This document shows, one piece after another, positions 23,703-32,066 of a DNA stretch of 47,815 nucleotides. Under the pieces are notes generated by a model, which saw only the letters and a program-made list of their open reading frames with translations, had not been told where the DNA came from and ran no database searches. Each line of letters begins with the position of its first letter. Position 1 is the stretch's first letter. The position numbers were made by a program, and so were the translations under genes. Where the stretch lies: positions 1-47,815 of the forward strand of contig CAYRMW010000010.1 of assembly GCA_964425595.1 (NCBI GenBank), given 5' to 3'. The stretch comes from Caccovicinus sp964425595 (GTDB lineage: Bacteria > Bacillota > Clostridia > Lachnospirales > Lachnospiraceae).

Positions 23703-25142
23703 TTATCTGGCATACTCGCCGCGGATATCCTCTGTCGGCGGCGCGATCGGATAGTCCCCGGAGAAACAGGCCGTACAGATGGGCAGGCCGCCGGCCAGTT
23801 CGGGAAGCCGCTCCATCTTAAGATAAGCCAGGGAATCCGCGCCGATGATCTGACGGATCTCTTCCAGTGTGCGACCGCTGGCGATCAGCTGATCTTCGGA
23901 CGGAATATCCGTACCGAAATAGCAGGGATGAAGAAACGGCGGCGCGCTGACTTTGACGTGCACCTGCGTAGCCCCCGCGTCCCGCAGCATGTTCACGATC
24001 AACGCGCTGGTGGTGCCGCGGACGATGGAATCATCGATCATGATCACCCGTTTCCCGTCCACCGCTTCCTTGAGAACATTCAGCTTAATGCGGACAGCCG
24101 ACTCCCGGCTGCTCTGCTTGGGCTTGATGAACGTCCGACCCACATAGGTATTCTTGACAAAGGCCGTTCCGTAGGGAATCCCGGACGCCATGGAATAGCC
24201 AAGAGCCGCCGCATTTCCGGATTCCGGCACGCCGACCACCAGATCCGCCTCTACCGGCGAATCCTCCGCCAGGCAACGGCCCGCATACAGCCGGGAATGA
24301 TAGACGCCGATCCCGTCCATCACGCTGTCCGGTCTCGCAAAATAAATATATTCAAACACGCAGCGCGCCTGCTTTTGGGGGTCAGGCAGGCACATGCTCC
24401 TGTTTGAGGCGATGCCGTCACGGGTGATGGCCACGATTTCGCCCGGCTCCACATCCCGCACGAACTCCGCGCCGATCGTATCCAGCGCGCAGGTCTCCGA
24501 GGCGAGGATATACGCGTTATCCCGTCTGCCGATGCAGAGGGGTTTAAAGCCGAAGGGATCTCTGGCGCCGATCATCTTCCTCGGGCTCATGATCACCAGC
24601 GCGTAGGCGCCTTTGATCTTCTTCATGGCGCTGGCCACCGCTTCTTCTACGGTAGAGGTATTGACCCGCTCCCTGGCGATGTGGTAGGCCACGACCTCCG
24701 AATCAATGGTTGTCTGGAAGATCGCGCCGCTGTATTCCAGCTCCCGGCGCAGCTCCGGCGCGTTGACCAGGTTGCCGTTATGCGCTAACGCCAGCGTCCC
24801 TTTGATGTAGTTTAACACCAGGGGCTGGGCGTTTTCGCGGGTAGAACTCCCCGCTGTCGAATAGCGGACGTGGCCGACGCCGATATTCCCGTGAAGGCTT
24901 CCCAGCGTATCCGGGGTAAACACCTCATTGCACAGGCCCATGCCCTTATGGGCGCTGACCTTTCCCTTCGGGCCTTCGGTATCACTTACCGCAATGCCGC
25001 AGCTCTCCTGTCCTCTGTGCTGGAGAGCAAAAAGTCCGTAATAAATTGTCGACGCGACATCATTCCCGTCAAAGTCATAAATGCCGAAAACGCCGCACTC
25101 CTCATGAAGAACATCCTCATTATAAAAATCAATCTGGTTCAT
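23703..25142 (-). CDS. purF: Amidophosphoribosyltransferase
   Basis: A 479-residue enzyme of the first committed step of purine synthesis (PRPP plus glutamine to phosphoribosylamine). A short propeptide precedes the N-terminal nucleophile Cys16 (HEECGVFG), so self-processing is expected. The PRPP loop (VIMIDDSIVRGTTS) is present. Cysteines in ARCVFEYIYFARPD, FLHPCYFG and ICTACFSGDYP match the iron-sulfur-type B. subtilis enzyme. It follows purC closely. Confidence 0.96.
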   Translation of the reverse strand: MNQIDFYNEDVLHEECGVFGIYDFDGNDVASTIYYGLFALQHRGQESCGIAVSDTEGPKGKVSAHKGMGLCNEVFTPDTLGSLHGNIGVGHVRYSTAGSSTRENAQPLVLNYIKGTLALAHNGNLVNAPELRRELEYSGAIFQTTIDSEVVAYHIARERVNTSTVEEAVASAMKKIKGAYALVIMSPRKMIGARDPFGFKPLCIGRRDNAYILASETCALDTIGAEFVRDVEPGEIVAITRDGIASNRSMCLPDPQKQARCVFEYIYFARPDSVMDGIGVYHSRLYAGRCLAEDSPVEADLVVGVPESGNAAALGYSMASGIPYGTAFVKNTYVGRTFIKPKQSSRESAVRIKLNVLKEAVDGKRVIMIDDSIVRGTTSALIVNMLRDAGATQVHVKVSAPPFLHPCYFGTDIPSEDQLIASGRTLEEIRQIIGADSLAYLKMERLPELAGGLPICTACFSGDYPIAPPTEDIRGEYAR

Positions 25143-25198
25143 CCATCGTACCTTTCTGCTGTCAAGTGAAACCTTAAGCCTGGGGACGCTGTCCCTGT

Positions 25199-25912
25199 CT
25201 ATTCGTCAATGCCCAGACGGCGGAATACTTCCTGATAAGCATCTTCGACATTGCCCAGATCCCGGCGAAAACGGTCCTTGTCCAGCTTCTCGTGGGTGTC
25301 CTTATCCCAGAGACGGCAGGTGTCCGGAGAAACCTCATCAGCCAGGATGATCTGTCCGTGGTAACGGCCGAACTCGATCTTAAAATCGATCAGTTCGATA
25401 TTCAGCGACGCGAAATATTCCTGCATCACCTCGTTCACCTGGAAGGCATAGCGGGTGATGGCATCGATCTCCTCTTCGGTAGCCAGATCAAGGGCCAGCG
25501 CGTAATAGCTGTTGATAAACGGGTCGCCAAGATCATCATTCTTATAGCTGAATTCCAGCGTCGGGCGCTTGAACCGGATCCCCTCTTCCATGCCCATCTT
25601 CTTGGCAAAGCTTCCGGCGGAGAAGTTGCGGATGATGACCTCCAGCGGAACGATCTCCACTTTCTTGACCGCGGTCTCACGGTCATTCAGCTCCTCAATA
25701 TAGTGCGTGGGAACACCCTTTTCCTCCAGCTTCTTAAAGATATAATTGGTCATGCGGTTGTTGATCGCGCCCTTGCCGACGATCGTCCCCTTCTTCTGCC
25801 CGTTAAACGCGGTAGCGTCATCTTTATACGAAACGATTAAGACATCCGGATCCTCCGTGGTGTAAACCTTCTTTGCTTTTCCTTCATACAGCAATTCCTT
25901 TTTCTCCATCAT
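25199..25912 (-). CDS. purC: SAICAR synthetase
   Basis: A 237-residue enzyme that adds aspartate to CAIR with ATP. The N-terminus MMEKKELLYEGKAKKVYTTEDPD, then NDRETAVKKVEIVPLEVIIRNF and LIDFKIEFGR, are family hallmarks. The start at 25912 follows AAAGGA. It is the first gene of purC-purF-purB, behind the promoter at 25981-26009. No purine riboswitch is visible in its short leader. Confidence 0.96.
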   Translation of the reverse strand: MMEKKELLYEGKAKKVYTTEDPDVLIVSYKDDATAFNGQKKGTIVGKGAINNRMTNYIFKKLEEKGVPTHYIEELNDRETAVKKVEIVPLEVIIRNFSAGSFAKKMGMEEGIRFKRPTLEFSYKNDDLGDPFINSYYALALDLATEEEIDAITRYAFQVNEVMQEYFASLNIELIDFKIEFGRYHGQIILADEVSPDTCRLWDKDTHEKLDKDRFRRDLGNVEDAYQEVFRRLGIDE

Positions 25913-25980
25913 GATAACTTATCCTTTCTTCCTCTGTGATTTATAAGTTTTCAATATAAAAGAACACGAATTCAGTAGAA

Positions 25981-26009
25981 AGTATAATACAAAGACCTGT
26001 CAAATACAA
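25981..26009 (-). promoter_or_regulatory. Promoter of purC-purF-purB
   Basis: On the minus strand TTGTAT (26009-26004), a 17-nt spacer and TATACT (25986-25981) form a promoter about 70 nt before purC. A TTGACA inside the spacer is a possible alternative -35 box but is badly spaced. Confidence 0.65.
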
Positions 26010-26030
26010 TAGCTAAACCTATTAATTTCT

Positions 26031-26426
26031 CTAATGAATCTCCGGCGTCTCGCGAACCGCCTGCTGCTTTTCCCGGAAAAACATGACCTGTCCGCGGTGG
26101 AAACGGATGCGGATCCCGAAGATTTCCGTCTCGCTGATCTCACCCTCTTCCAGCATATCCGCCGGATATACCGGCCAGTACTCCTCCCTGCTCCATTCGC
26201 CGTTCCTTCCGGTAACGATCAGCGCCCACAGGCTCAGCAAAAGGACGAGCAGGAAGATAAGCCGGCCGGACAGACAGGAGGCGGCCCAATGAAAAGGCGT
26301 CTTTCTCCGGGCACGAAAAGCCGCCAAAAACCACCGGCGCTTTTGCGCGCCGGCCCGTCTGGCGAACGCGCAAAGTTTCCGGTCCGTTTTCCCCATGTCT
26401 GCATCCCATCCCCGTCTGTCCCTCAT
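26031..26426 (-). CDS. Hypothetical single-pass membrane protein
   Basis: A 131-residue protein I do not recognise. A strongly basic N-terminal half (many Arg and Lys, about 5-45) precedes one hydrophobic segment (about 57-75; LIFLLVLLLSLWALIV), then an acidic tail of about 55 residues (EEGEISETEIFGIRIRFHRG). By the positive-inside rule the tail is probably outside. The ATG at 26426 is preceded by AAAAGGGG and lies about 37 nt after a predicted start site. A GTG at 26456 would be almost leaderless. No partner function is visible. Confidence 0.55.
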   Translation of the reverse strand: MRDRRGWDADMGKTDRKLCAFARRAGAQKRRWFLAAFRARRKTPFHWAASCLSGRLIFLLVLLLSLWALIVTGRNGEWSREEYWPVYPADMLEEGEISETEIFGIRIRFHRGQVMFFREKQQAVRETPEIH

Positions 26427-26469
26427 TTCGCCATTCCCCTTTTGTGTATTTTCCACATTTTTCCTTTTT

Positions 26470-26499
26470 AGTTTATCATAAAGGGAGGCGGTTTTTCAA
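26470..26499 (-). promoter_or_regulatory. Promoter of the hypothetical membrane protein gene
   Basis: On the minus strand TTGAAA (26499-26494), an 18-nt spacer and TAAACT (26475-26470) lie just upstream of the gene. They support its reality. Confidence 0.6.
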
Positions 26500-26574
26500 G
26501 AGCGCTTTGCCCGCTTTCCGCCAGATCAGGCGCGGCGCAGGCGGGCAGAGGTTTTTGCGCGATCGTCATATACG

Positions 26575-26627
26575 AAAAAAGTCTCCTCCCATACCCTCCG
26601 CCGTGACGGCTGGTATGGACAGGAGAC
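26575..26627 (-). terminator. Terminator of the dapA-dapB operon
   Basis: GTCTCCT plus CCATACC-type arms (26581-26595) pair with GGTATGG plus AGGAGAC (26612-26627), and TTTTTT follows on the minus strand. It ends dapB transcripts. Confidence 0.88.
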
Positions 26628-26670
26628 GATAAAAGTAAAATCGTAAAAACGGGCCAGGGCTGCGCACCGG

Positions 26671-27429
26671 CTACGCGCCGGTCACGTCAGCCATGGTATA
26701 AAGCCCCGGCTTTCTGCCGGCCAGAAAGACCGCTGCTGCCAGCGCGCCCTTTCCGAATATTGCCTTGGAGTAGGCTGTATGGCGGATCGTGATCACTTCG
26801 TCCGTTCCGGCAAAAATCACATCATGCTCGCCCACGATGGAACCGCCCCGGACCGCGCTGATCCCGATCTCCCGGGAATCCCGCTTTTCTCTGCGCTGGC
26901 TTCTGTCATAGACATAATGGCAGGCATCCCCCAGCGCCGCGTTGGCCGCGTCAGCCAGGGCCAGCGCTGTCCCGCTGGGCGCATCCATCTTCTGGTTATG
27001 ATGTTTTTCCACGATCTCGATATCAAAACCGGCGGAAGACAGTGTTTTCGCCGCCCCGGCAACCAGCCGGAGCAAAAGATTGACGCCGAGCGACATATTG
27101 GCCGAGCGGAGAACCGCCGTCTTTTCCGCTGCCTGCTCCGCTTTCCGGACCTGTTCCCGGCTCAGCCCGGTCGTACACAAAACCACCGGGATCCCCCGGT
27201 CCACACAGTAGTCCAGCAGTCCGTCCACCGCGCCGGCGGAAGCGAAATCGACCACCACGTCCACCGCTTCTTTTACCTCAGTGAGCGAAGCATATACCGG
27301 GAAATCCTGCTTCTTTTCCGTATTCAGATCCACACCGGCCGCGATCGTGATCTGCGGATCCTTTCCTGCCAGGCCGGCGATCACCTGGCCCATGGCACCA
27401 TTGCAGCCATGCAGAAGTACATTAACCAT
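26671..27429 (-). CDS. dapB: 4-hydroxy-tetrahydrodipicolinate reductase
   Basis: A 252-residue reductase in lysine and diaminopimelate synthesis, acting right after DapA. The N-terminal Rossmann motif is HGCNGAMGQVI (7-17), and the active-site signature is EKHHNQKMDAPSGTA (141-155). The start at 27429 follows GGAGG. It lies 46 bp downstream of dapA, in one operon. Confidence 0.97.
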   Translation of the reverse strand: MVNVLLHGCNGAMGQVIAGLAGKDPQITIAAGVDLNTEKKQDFPVYASLTEVKEAVDVVVDFASAGAVDGLLDYCVDRGIPVVLCTTGLSREQVRKAEQAAEKTAVLRSANMSLGVNLLLRLVAGAAKTLSSAGFDIEIVEKHHNQKMDAPSGTALALADAANAALGDACHYVYDRSQRREKRDSREIGISAVRGGSIVGEHDVIFAGTDEVITIRHTAYSKAIFGKGALAAAVFLAGRKPGLYTMADVTGA

Positions 27430-27475
27430 CGTTCATCCTCCATTCCTGATCCCGCGCAGCGCCCGCAAAACAGCA

Positions 27476-28360
27476 CTACAGGATCCCGTAACCGGCCATC
27501 GCCTTCTTAAGCTTCTCCTGATTCTGCGGCTCCATCTCCGTCAATGGCATGCGCAGCGGGCCGACATCCTTCCCCATCAGATTCATCGCGGCCTTCACGG
27601 GGATGGGATTGACTTCACGGAACAGTTCGGCAATCAGCGGGATCGCCTCCAGCTGGAGCTGTCTGCTGCGGCTCACATCGCCGGCAAAAAACGACGCGCA
27701 GATATCATGCGTCTGCCTCGGCGCCACGTTAGACAGCACAGAGATCACGCCCTTCCCGCCAAGCGACAGCATGGGGACGATCTGGTCATCGTTTCCGGAA
27801 TACAGATCCACCTGGCCGTCGGTCAGGTTCATCAGCGTGGCGATATCCGAAAAATTGCCGCTGGCCTCCTTCACCCCGACGATATTATCCACGGTCCTGC
27901 ACAGGTGGGCGATGGTCTGCGGCTGGATATTCACGCCGGTCCTCCCCGGAATATTGTAAAGAAGCACCGGAATGGAGATCGACGCGGCCACGGTGCTAAA
28001 ATGCGCGATCAGGCCGTTCTGGGTAGCCTTATTGTAATAAGGCGATACCAGCAACACACCGTCCGCCCCTGCTTTTTCCGCCTCCTGTGACAGATAAACC
28101 GCCGTCTCCGTGCAGTTAGAACCGGTCCCGGCCACGACTGGGATGCGGCCTGCCGTCTTCCTGCACGTGTAACGGATCACCTCCAGATGCTCCTCATGCG
28201 TAAGGGTGGACGCCTCACCGGTGGTCCCGCAGGCGATGATCGCATCTGTCCCTCCGGCGATCTGCTCCTCAATGATCTCCCCCAGCTTATCATAATTCAC
28301 CCGGCCGTCTGCCTTCATGGGTGTGATCAGTGCCACTCCGGCTCCCTTAAAAATTGCCAT
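27476..28360 (-). CDS. dapA: 4-hydroxy-tetrahydrodipicolinate synthase
   Basis: A 294-residue class I aldolase that condenses pyruvate with aspartate semialdehyde. The catalytic residues are Thr46 (CGTTGE), Tyr135 (YNIPGRTG) and the Schiff-base Lys164 (VGVKEASGN). The start MAIFKGAGVALITP at 28360 follows AGGAGG by 8 nt; the frame runs further upstream into the leader terminator and is not used. It is controlled by a structured leader with an attenuator. Confidence 0.97.
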   Translation of the reverse strand: MAIFKGAGVALITPMKADGRVNYDKLGEIIEEQIAGGTDAIIACGTTGEASTLTHEEHLEVIRYTCRKTAGRIPVVAGTGSNCTETAVYLSQEAEKAGADGVLLVSPYYNKATQNGLIAHFSTVAASISIPVLLYNIPGRTGVNIQPQTIAHLCRTVDNIVGVKEASGNFSDIATLMNLTDGQVDLYSGNDDQIVPMLSLGGKGVISVLSNVAPRQTHDICASFFAGDVSRSRQLQLEAIPLIAELFREVNPIPVKAAMNLMGKDVGPLRMPLTEMEPQNQEKLKKAMAGYGIL

Positions 28361-28397
28361 AATGGTATCCTCCTGTCTTTTGTTCGGGGACCTGATT

Positions 28398-28433
28398 AAA
28401 AAGCAAGGGAGCTGACACCTGTGGCCAGCCCCC
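28398..28433 (-). terminator. Attenuator hairpin in the dapA leader
   Basis: In the leader RNA GGGGGCUG (28433-28426) pairs with CAGCUCCC (28414-28407), followed by UUGCUUUUU. It lies before the dapA ribosome site, so it can act as a conditional terminator of the operon. Confidence 0.75.
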
Positions 28434-28531
28434 AAAAGTCCGAATCCTTTTCACTGCCCTCCCCTGTGTCCGGCACATCCGGCAGCGTACTCATGATCGG
28501 CGCAACCTCTACCCTCGTATCTTCGTGTTGT
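28404..28531 (-). ncRNA. Structured dapA leader, possibly a divergent lysine riboswitch
   Basis: The leader starts near 28530 and contains AGAGGUUGCG...AUCAUGAGUA (28510-28487), which resembles the conserved 5' part of lysine (L-box) riboswitches. An outer helix CGAGGG (28517-28512) with CCCUUG (28409-28404) and an inner helix CUGCC...GGCAG can be drawn. The usual GCCGAAG element is missing and the aptamer would be short. The outer helix and the terminator hairpin share bases and exclude each other. The location before dapA supports lysine or DAP control; the class is uncertain. Confidence 0.5.
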
Positions 28532-28535
28532 CCTT

Positions 28536-28564
28536 ATCTTAACACCCGCACGCCGGCTTGTCAA
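28536..28564 (-). promoter_or_regulatory. Promoter of the dapA-dapB operon
   Basis: On the minus strand TTGACA (28564-28559), a 17-nt spacer and TAAGAT (28541-28536) begin a leader of about 170 nt. Confidence 0.88.
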
Positions 28565-28585
28565 CATGCGACGGTTACTTCATCG

Positions 28586-29074
28586 CTACTTCAGTTCCTG
28601 CAGGTAGGTCACATGATCCGCATAAGCCTCCAGCTTCGCCGGCAGCACCTTCCCGGTCAGGATTAGCGACATCCCGGCTTCCCGGTTCTCCAGGTGTCCG
28701 ATCAGTTCCTCCTGCGTGACGATCCCGCAGTCAACGATCCCCAGGATCTCATCCAGGATCAGCAGATCGCACTCGCCGATCGTCATCACTTTCTTGGCAA
28801 AATTCAGTCCGTTGCGGATATTGATCAGCTCATCGGACTTCTTTTCTTCCGGCAGCGTTTCATAGAACGCAGCTGACTTTTCAAAGCGGAAGATCTTCAT
28901 CTCCGGTTCCAGACGGTTTAAGATATCCATCCGATCATTATCCAGGCTTCCTTTTAAAAACTGGATCATGATCACACTTTTGTGATCCGAAATAGCGCTG
29001 ACGGCCTGCCCGATGGCCGCGTCCGTCTTGCCCCTACCCGGACCGCAGATTACCTGAACTGCTCCCTCTTTCAT
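28586..29074 (-). CDS. Corrinoid adenosyltransferase (CobO/BtuR family)
   Basis: A 162-residue P-loop protein that would transfer the adenosyl group of ATP to reduced corrinoid. The P-loop is GPGRGKT near the N-terminus, then VIMIQFLKG, DLLILDEI (Walker B) and the C-terminal LTGKVLPAKLEAYADHVTYLQELK, all typical. The ATG at 29074 follows GAGGTG. Upstream in-frame ATGs lie at or before the promoter -10 box and cannot be used. No other cobalamin gene is nearby, so it probably serves salvage of an imported cofactor. Confidence 0.87.
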   Translation of the reverse strand: MKEGAVQVICGPGRGKTDAAIGQAVSAISDHKSVIMIQFLKGSLDNDRMDILNRLEPEMKIFRFEKSAAFYETLPEEKKSDELINIRNGLNFAKKVMTIGECDLLILDEILGIVDCGIVTQEELIGHLENREAGMSLILTGKVLPAKLEAYADHVTYLQELK

Positions 29075-29135
29075 CTGAACGCACCTCATACGATCTTGTG
29101 ATGTCCATGTCAAAAGTCTCTGAAATATATCGTTC

Positions 29136-29164
29136 ATGATACCATATTTCTTACGATTTTGCAA
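29136..29164 (-). promoter_or_regulatory. Promoter of the adenosyltransferase gene
   Basis: On the minus strand TTGCAA (29164-29159), a 17-nt spacer and TATCAT (29141-29136) are found. Its position fixes the translation start at 29074. Confidence 0.78.
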
Positions 29165-29209
29165 ACATCTCTTACGTTTTTATCACGAAACCGGCGGGCA
29201 CATACCTGT

Positions 29210-31039
29210 TTACTTTTTAAACGAGGCACGTTTGCGCAGCGTGGGATCCAGGATCTTCTTGCGGATGCGCAGGGACTCAGGCGTAATCTCCAGAAGCTCG
29301 TCGGTATCGATAAACTCCAGGCACTGCTCCAGGCTCATGATCTTCGGCGGGACCAGGCGAAGCGCCTCATCCGCGCTGGAGGAACGGGTGTTGGTCAGCT
29401 TCTTGGTCTTGCAGACATTGACCTCAATGTCCTCGGCCTTGGGATTCTGACCGATCACCATGCCGGAGTACACCTTCACGCCGGGGCCGATAAAGAGCGT
29501 GCCTCTCTCCTGTGCGTTGAACAGGCCGTAAGTAATGGACTCGCCTGCCTCATAGGCAATCAGGGAACCGGTAGGACGATAAGACAGATCACCCTTATAC
29601 GGGCCATATCCATCAAATATCGTATTCAAAATGCCGTTCCCCTTGGTGTCCGTCATGAACTCGCCCCGGTAGCCGATCAGCCCGCGGGAAGGGATATTGA
29701 ACTCCAGGCGGGTGTAGCCCCGTGCGATCGGAGACATGCCGGTAAGCTCGCCTTTGCGGGAGGTCAGCTTCTGGATGACCGCGCCGGTAAATTCCTCCGG
29801 CACATCCACATAGGCGATCTCCATCGGCTCCAGCTTCTGATTCCTCTCATTGTATTTATAGATCACCTCGGCCTTGCTGACGGCAAATTCAAAGCCCTCC
29901 CGGCGCATGTTCTCGATCAGCACCGACAGATGAAGTTCTCCGCGTCCGGACACCTTAAAGCAGTCTGCCGAATCGGTCTCCTCCACACGGAGGCTCACAT
30001 CGGTATTCAGTTCCCTGAACAGGCGGTCGCGGATATGACGGGAAGTGATGTACTTGCCCTCCTGTCCGGCCAGCGGGCTGTCATTCACCATAAAATACAT
30101 GGAGATCGTGGGTTCGGAGATCTTCTGGAAAGGGATGGGATCCGGGCGTTCAGGCGAACAGATGGTGTCGCCGATATGGATCTCCGGAATACCGGAAATC
30201 GCCACGATCGAACCGATCTTCGCCTCCTGGACTTCCACCCGCTTCAGCCCGTCGAACTCATAAAGCTTTCCGATCTTGATCTTTTTAAACTTATCCGGGT
30301 CGTGATGATTGACCAGCACACACTCCTGATTGACCTTAAGCAGGCCATTATCCACCTTGCCGATGCCGATACGGCCCACATATTCATTGTAATCGATGGT
30401 ACTGATCAGGACCTGGACCGGCGCTTCCGGATCTCCCTCCGGAGCCGGGATATAGTCAAGGATGGTCTCAAAAAGCGGTACCATATTCTCCTCCGGATCG
30501 TCCATCTCCTTCTTGGCAAACCCGGCCTTTGCGGACGCGAAGACAAACGGGCACTCCAGCTGCTCATCCGATGCGTCCAGATCCATGAAAAGCTCCAGGA
30601 CCTCATCGACGACTTCCATGGGCCGCGCTTCCGGACGATCGATCTTATTGATGCAGCAGATCACCGGAAGATCCATCTCCAGGGCTTTCTGCAGCACGAA
30701 ACGGGTCTGCGGCATGGCGCCCTCGTAGGCATCCACCACCAGGATGACGCCGTTCACCATCTTCAGCACGCGCTCGACCTCGCCGCCGAAATCCGCATGC
30801 CCGGGTGTATCCACGATATTGATCTTCGTCCCCTGATAAACTACCGCTGTATTCTTTGCCAGGATGGTGATGCCTCTCTCTCTTTCCAGGTCGTTTGAAT
30901 CCATCACGCGCTCCCCCACCTCCTGGTTTGCCCGGAACACGCCGCTTTGCTTTAATAATTCGTCCACCAGCGTGGTCTTGCCGTGATCTACGTGGGCGAT
31001 AATGGCAATGTTTCTCACATCTTCTCTTTTCATCTTCAT
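29210..31039 (-). CDS. typA: Translational GTPase TypA/BipA
   Basis: A 609-residue ribosome-binding GTPase involved in 50S assembly and stress adaptation. The GTPase motifs are AHVDHGKTT (15-23), DTPGHADFGGEVERVL and NKIDRPEARP; EF-G-like domains and the BipA-specific C-terminal domain follow (GVKVYSGMVIGQNPKAEDIEVNVC, KTKKLTNTRSSSADEALRL). The full family length is present. The ATG at 31039 has a moderate site (GAAGAG); a second Met is two codons on. It has its own promoter. Confidence 0.97.
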   Translation of the reverse strand: MKMKREDVRNIAIIAHVDHGKTTLVDELLKQSGVFRANQEVGERVMDSNDLERERGITILAKNTAVVYQGTKINIVDTPGHADFGGEVERVLKMVNGVILVVDAYEGAMPQTRFVLQKALEMDLPVICCINKIDRPEARPMEVVDEVLELFMDLDASDEQLECPFVFASAKAGFAKKEMDDPEENMVPLFETILDYIPAPEGDPEAPVQVLISTIDYNEYVGRIGIGKVDNGLLKVNQECVLVNHHDPDKFKKIKIGKLYEFDGLKRVEVQEAKIGSIVAISGIPEIHIGDTICSPERPDPIPFQKISEPTISMYFMVNDSPLAGQEGKYITSRHIRDRLFRELNTDVSLRVEETDSADCFKVSGRGELHLSVLIENMRREGFEFAVSKAEVIYKYNERNQKLEPMEIAYVDVPEEFTGAVIQKLTSRKGELTGMSPIARGYTRLEFNIPSRGLIGYRGEFMTDTKGNGILNTIFDGYGPYKGDLSYRPTGSLIAYEAGESITYGLFNAQERGTLFIGPGVKVYSGMVIGQNPKAEDIEVNVCKTKKLTNTRSSSADEALRLVPPKIMSLEQCLEFIDTDELLEITPESLRIRKKILDPTLRKRASFKK

Positions 31040-31133
31040 AAAGGATAACTCTTCTTTCTATCTACCAAATTCCCCGGGCAGGCCGGCATACGCCGCAGCA
31101 GCTGCGCCTTCCGCCCGGAACCACCAGCTTTAC

Positions 31134-31162
31134 AGTATAGCACCTGGGTGCCGGGATTTCAA
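31134..31162 (-). promoter_or_regulatory. Promoter of typA
   Basis: On the minus strand TTGAAA (31162-31157), a 17-nt spacer and TATACT (31139-31134) lie in the gap after the YigZ gene. Confidence 0.82.
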
Positions 31163-31179
31163 GGAAAAATGGCATTTCG

Positions 31180-31830
31180 TCACAAGAGGACGGTCTCGTC
31201 CCCATTCTTTCCATAATATATGGGATCGGATAAGGCGATCTGCGCCGTGCCGTTCGTCGCCTCCGTCACCTTCTCCACCGTCTTTTTTGCCAGTTTTTCC
31301 GGAACCAGCACCGTCATTTCGACCCGTTCGGTATACCGGCTGTCCAGCACCGTCAGTTCCATCTGCGCAAACAGATACTGAAGGCGGCCGACCAATGGAT
31401 AATCCGCCGTAATGACGGCTTTTCTCCCCTCTTCCCTGACCAGAATGCGGCTGGCCGCAAGCCCTGCTTTGACTGCCTGGGAATACGCCTTGACCAGCCC
31501 GCCGGTTCCCAGAAGCGTGCCGCCGAAGTATCTGGTCACGACCACGCACACATCATGCAGGCCCTCGCCCAAAAGCACATCCAGCATCGGTCTTCCGGCC
31601 GTCTGGCTGGGTTCGCCGTCGTCGCTGCATTTCATCAGCGGATTTTTCCGGCCGCATATATAGGCATAGCAGTTATGCCTGGCATCCCAGTACCTTTTTC
31701 GCATCTCTTCAATAAAAGCTGCTGCTTCCTCTTCTGTTTTGACCGGGCGCACATTGGCAATAAAGCGAGATTTCTTTTCCACGATCTCGCCCTGTCCGCC
31801 CGCATAACAGATCCGATCGTTCTCTGCCAT
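31180..31830 (-). CDS. YigZ/IMPACT-family protein
   Basis: A 216-residue protein of the UPF0029 (YigZ, IMPACT) family; the molecular role in bacteria is unsettled. The N-terminal IMPACT domain (about 15-115) has the typical YWDARHNCYAYICG, SDDGEPSQTAGRPMLDVL and VTRYFGGTLLGTGGLVKAYSQA; a C-terminal alpha/beta domain follows. The start at 31830 follows AAAGGAG. It lies upstream of typA on the same strand but is separated by the typA promoter. Confidence 0.92.
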   Translation of the reverse strand: MAENDRICYAGGQGEIVEKKSRFIANVRPVKTEEEAAAFIEEMRKRYWDARHNCYAYICGRKNPLMKCSDDGEPSQTAGRPMLDVLLGEGLHDVCVVVTRYFGGTLLGTGGLVKAYSQAVKAGLAASRILVREEGRKAVITADYPLVGRLQYLFAQMELTVLDSRYTERVEMTVLVPEKLAKKTVEKVTEATNGTAQIALSDPIYYGKNGDETVLL

Positions 31831-31963
31831 GCTTCCCCGCTCCTTTCTGCCGCCATCCCGCGTTTTTTCTTCTTCTTATGAACACGCGGAGTACGTCCGC
31901 GCTTCCTTAGTTTAGCAGATGCGGAAAAAGTACGCAAGATTCCTTACAAATTCCTTTATTAAA

Positions 31964-31992
31964 TTGAATTGAATCTGAATATTTGGTATACT
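31964..31992 (+). promoter_or_regulatory. Promoter of the class A PBP gene
   Basis: TTGAAT (31964-31969), a 17-nt spacer and TATACT (31987-31992) start a leader of about 65 nt. Confidence 0.82.
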
Positions 31993-32066
31993 ATACCGGA
32001 TGTCCGTTACTGCCGCATGGCGCCTTCCCGGGCGCATGACGTAACGCTAGATTAAGGAGGCTTTGC

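Noticed and set aside
25913..26030. Purine riboswitch before purC
   Set aside because: The leader is only about 60 nt after the promoter and shows no three-way junction or terminator.
26034..26471. Plus-strand frame slightly longer than the hypothetical membrane gene
   Set aside because: The minus strand has a promoter, a ribosome site and a plausible membrane segment; the plus frame has none.
29159..30898. Long plus-strand open frame opposite typA
   Set aside because: It is the antisense shadow of a well-conserved GTPase gene, has no family features and no ribosome site; long antisense frames are common at this GC content and codon use.
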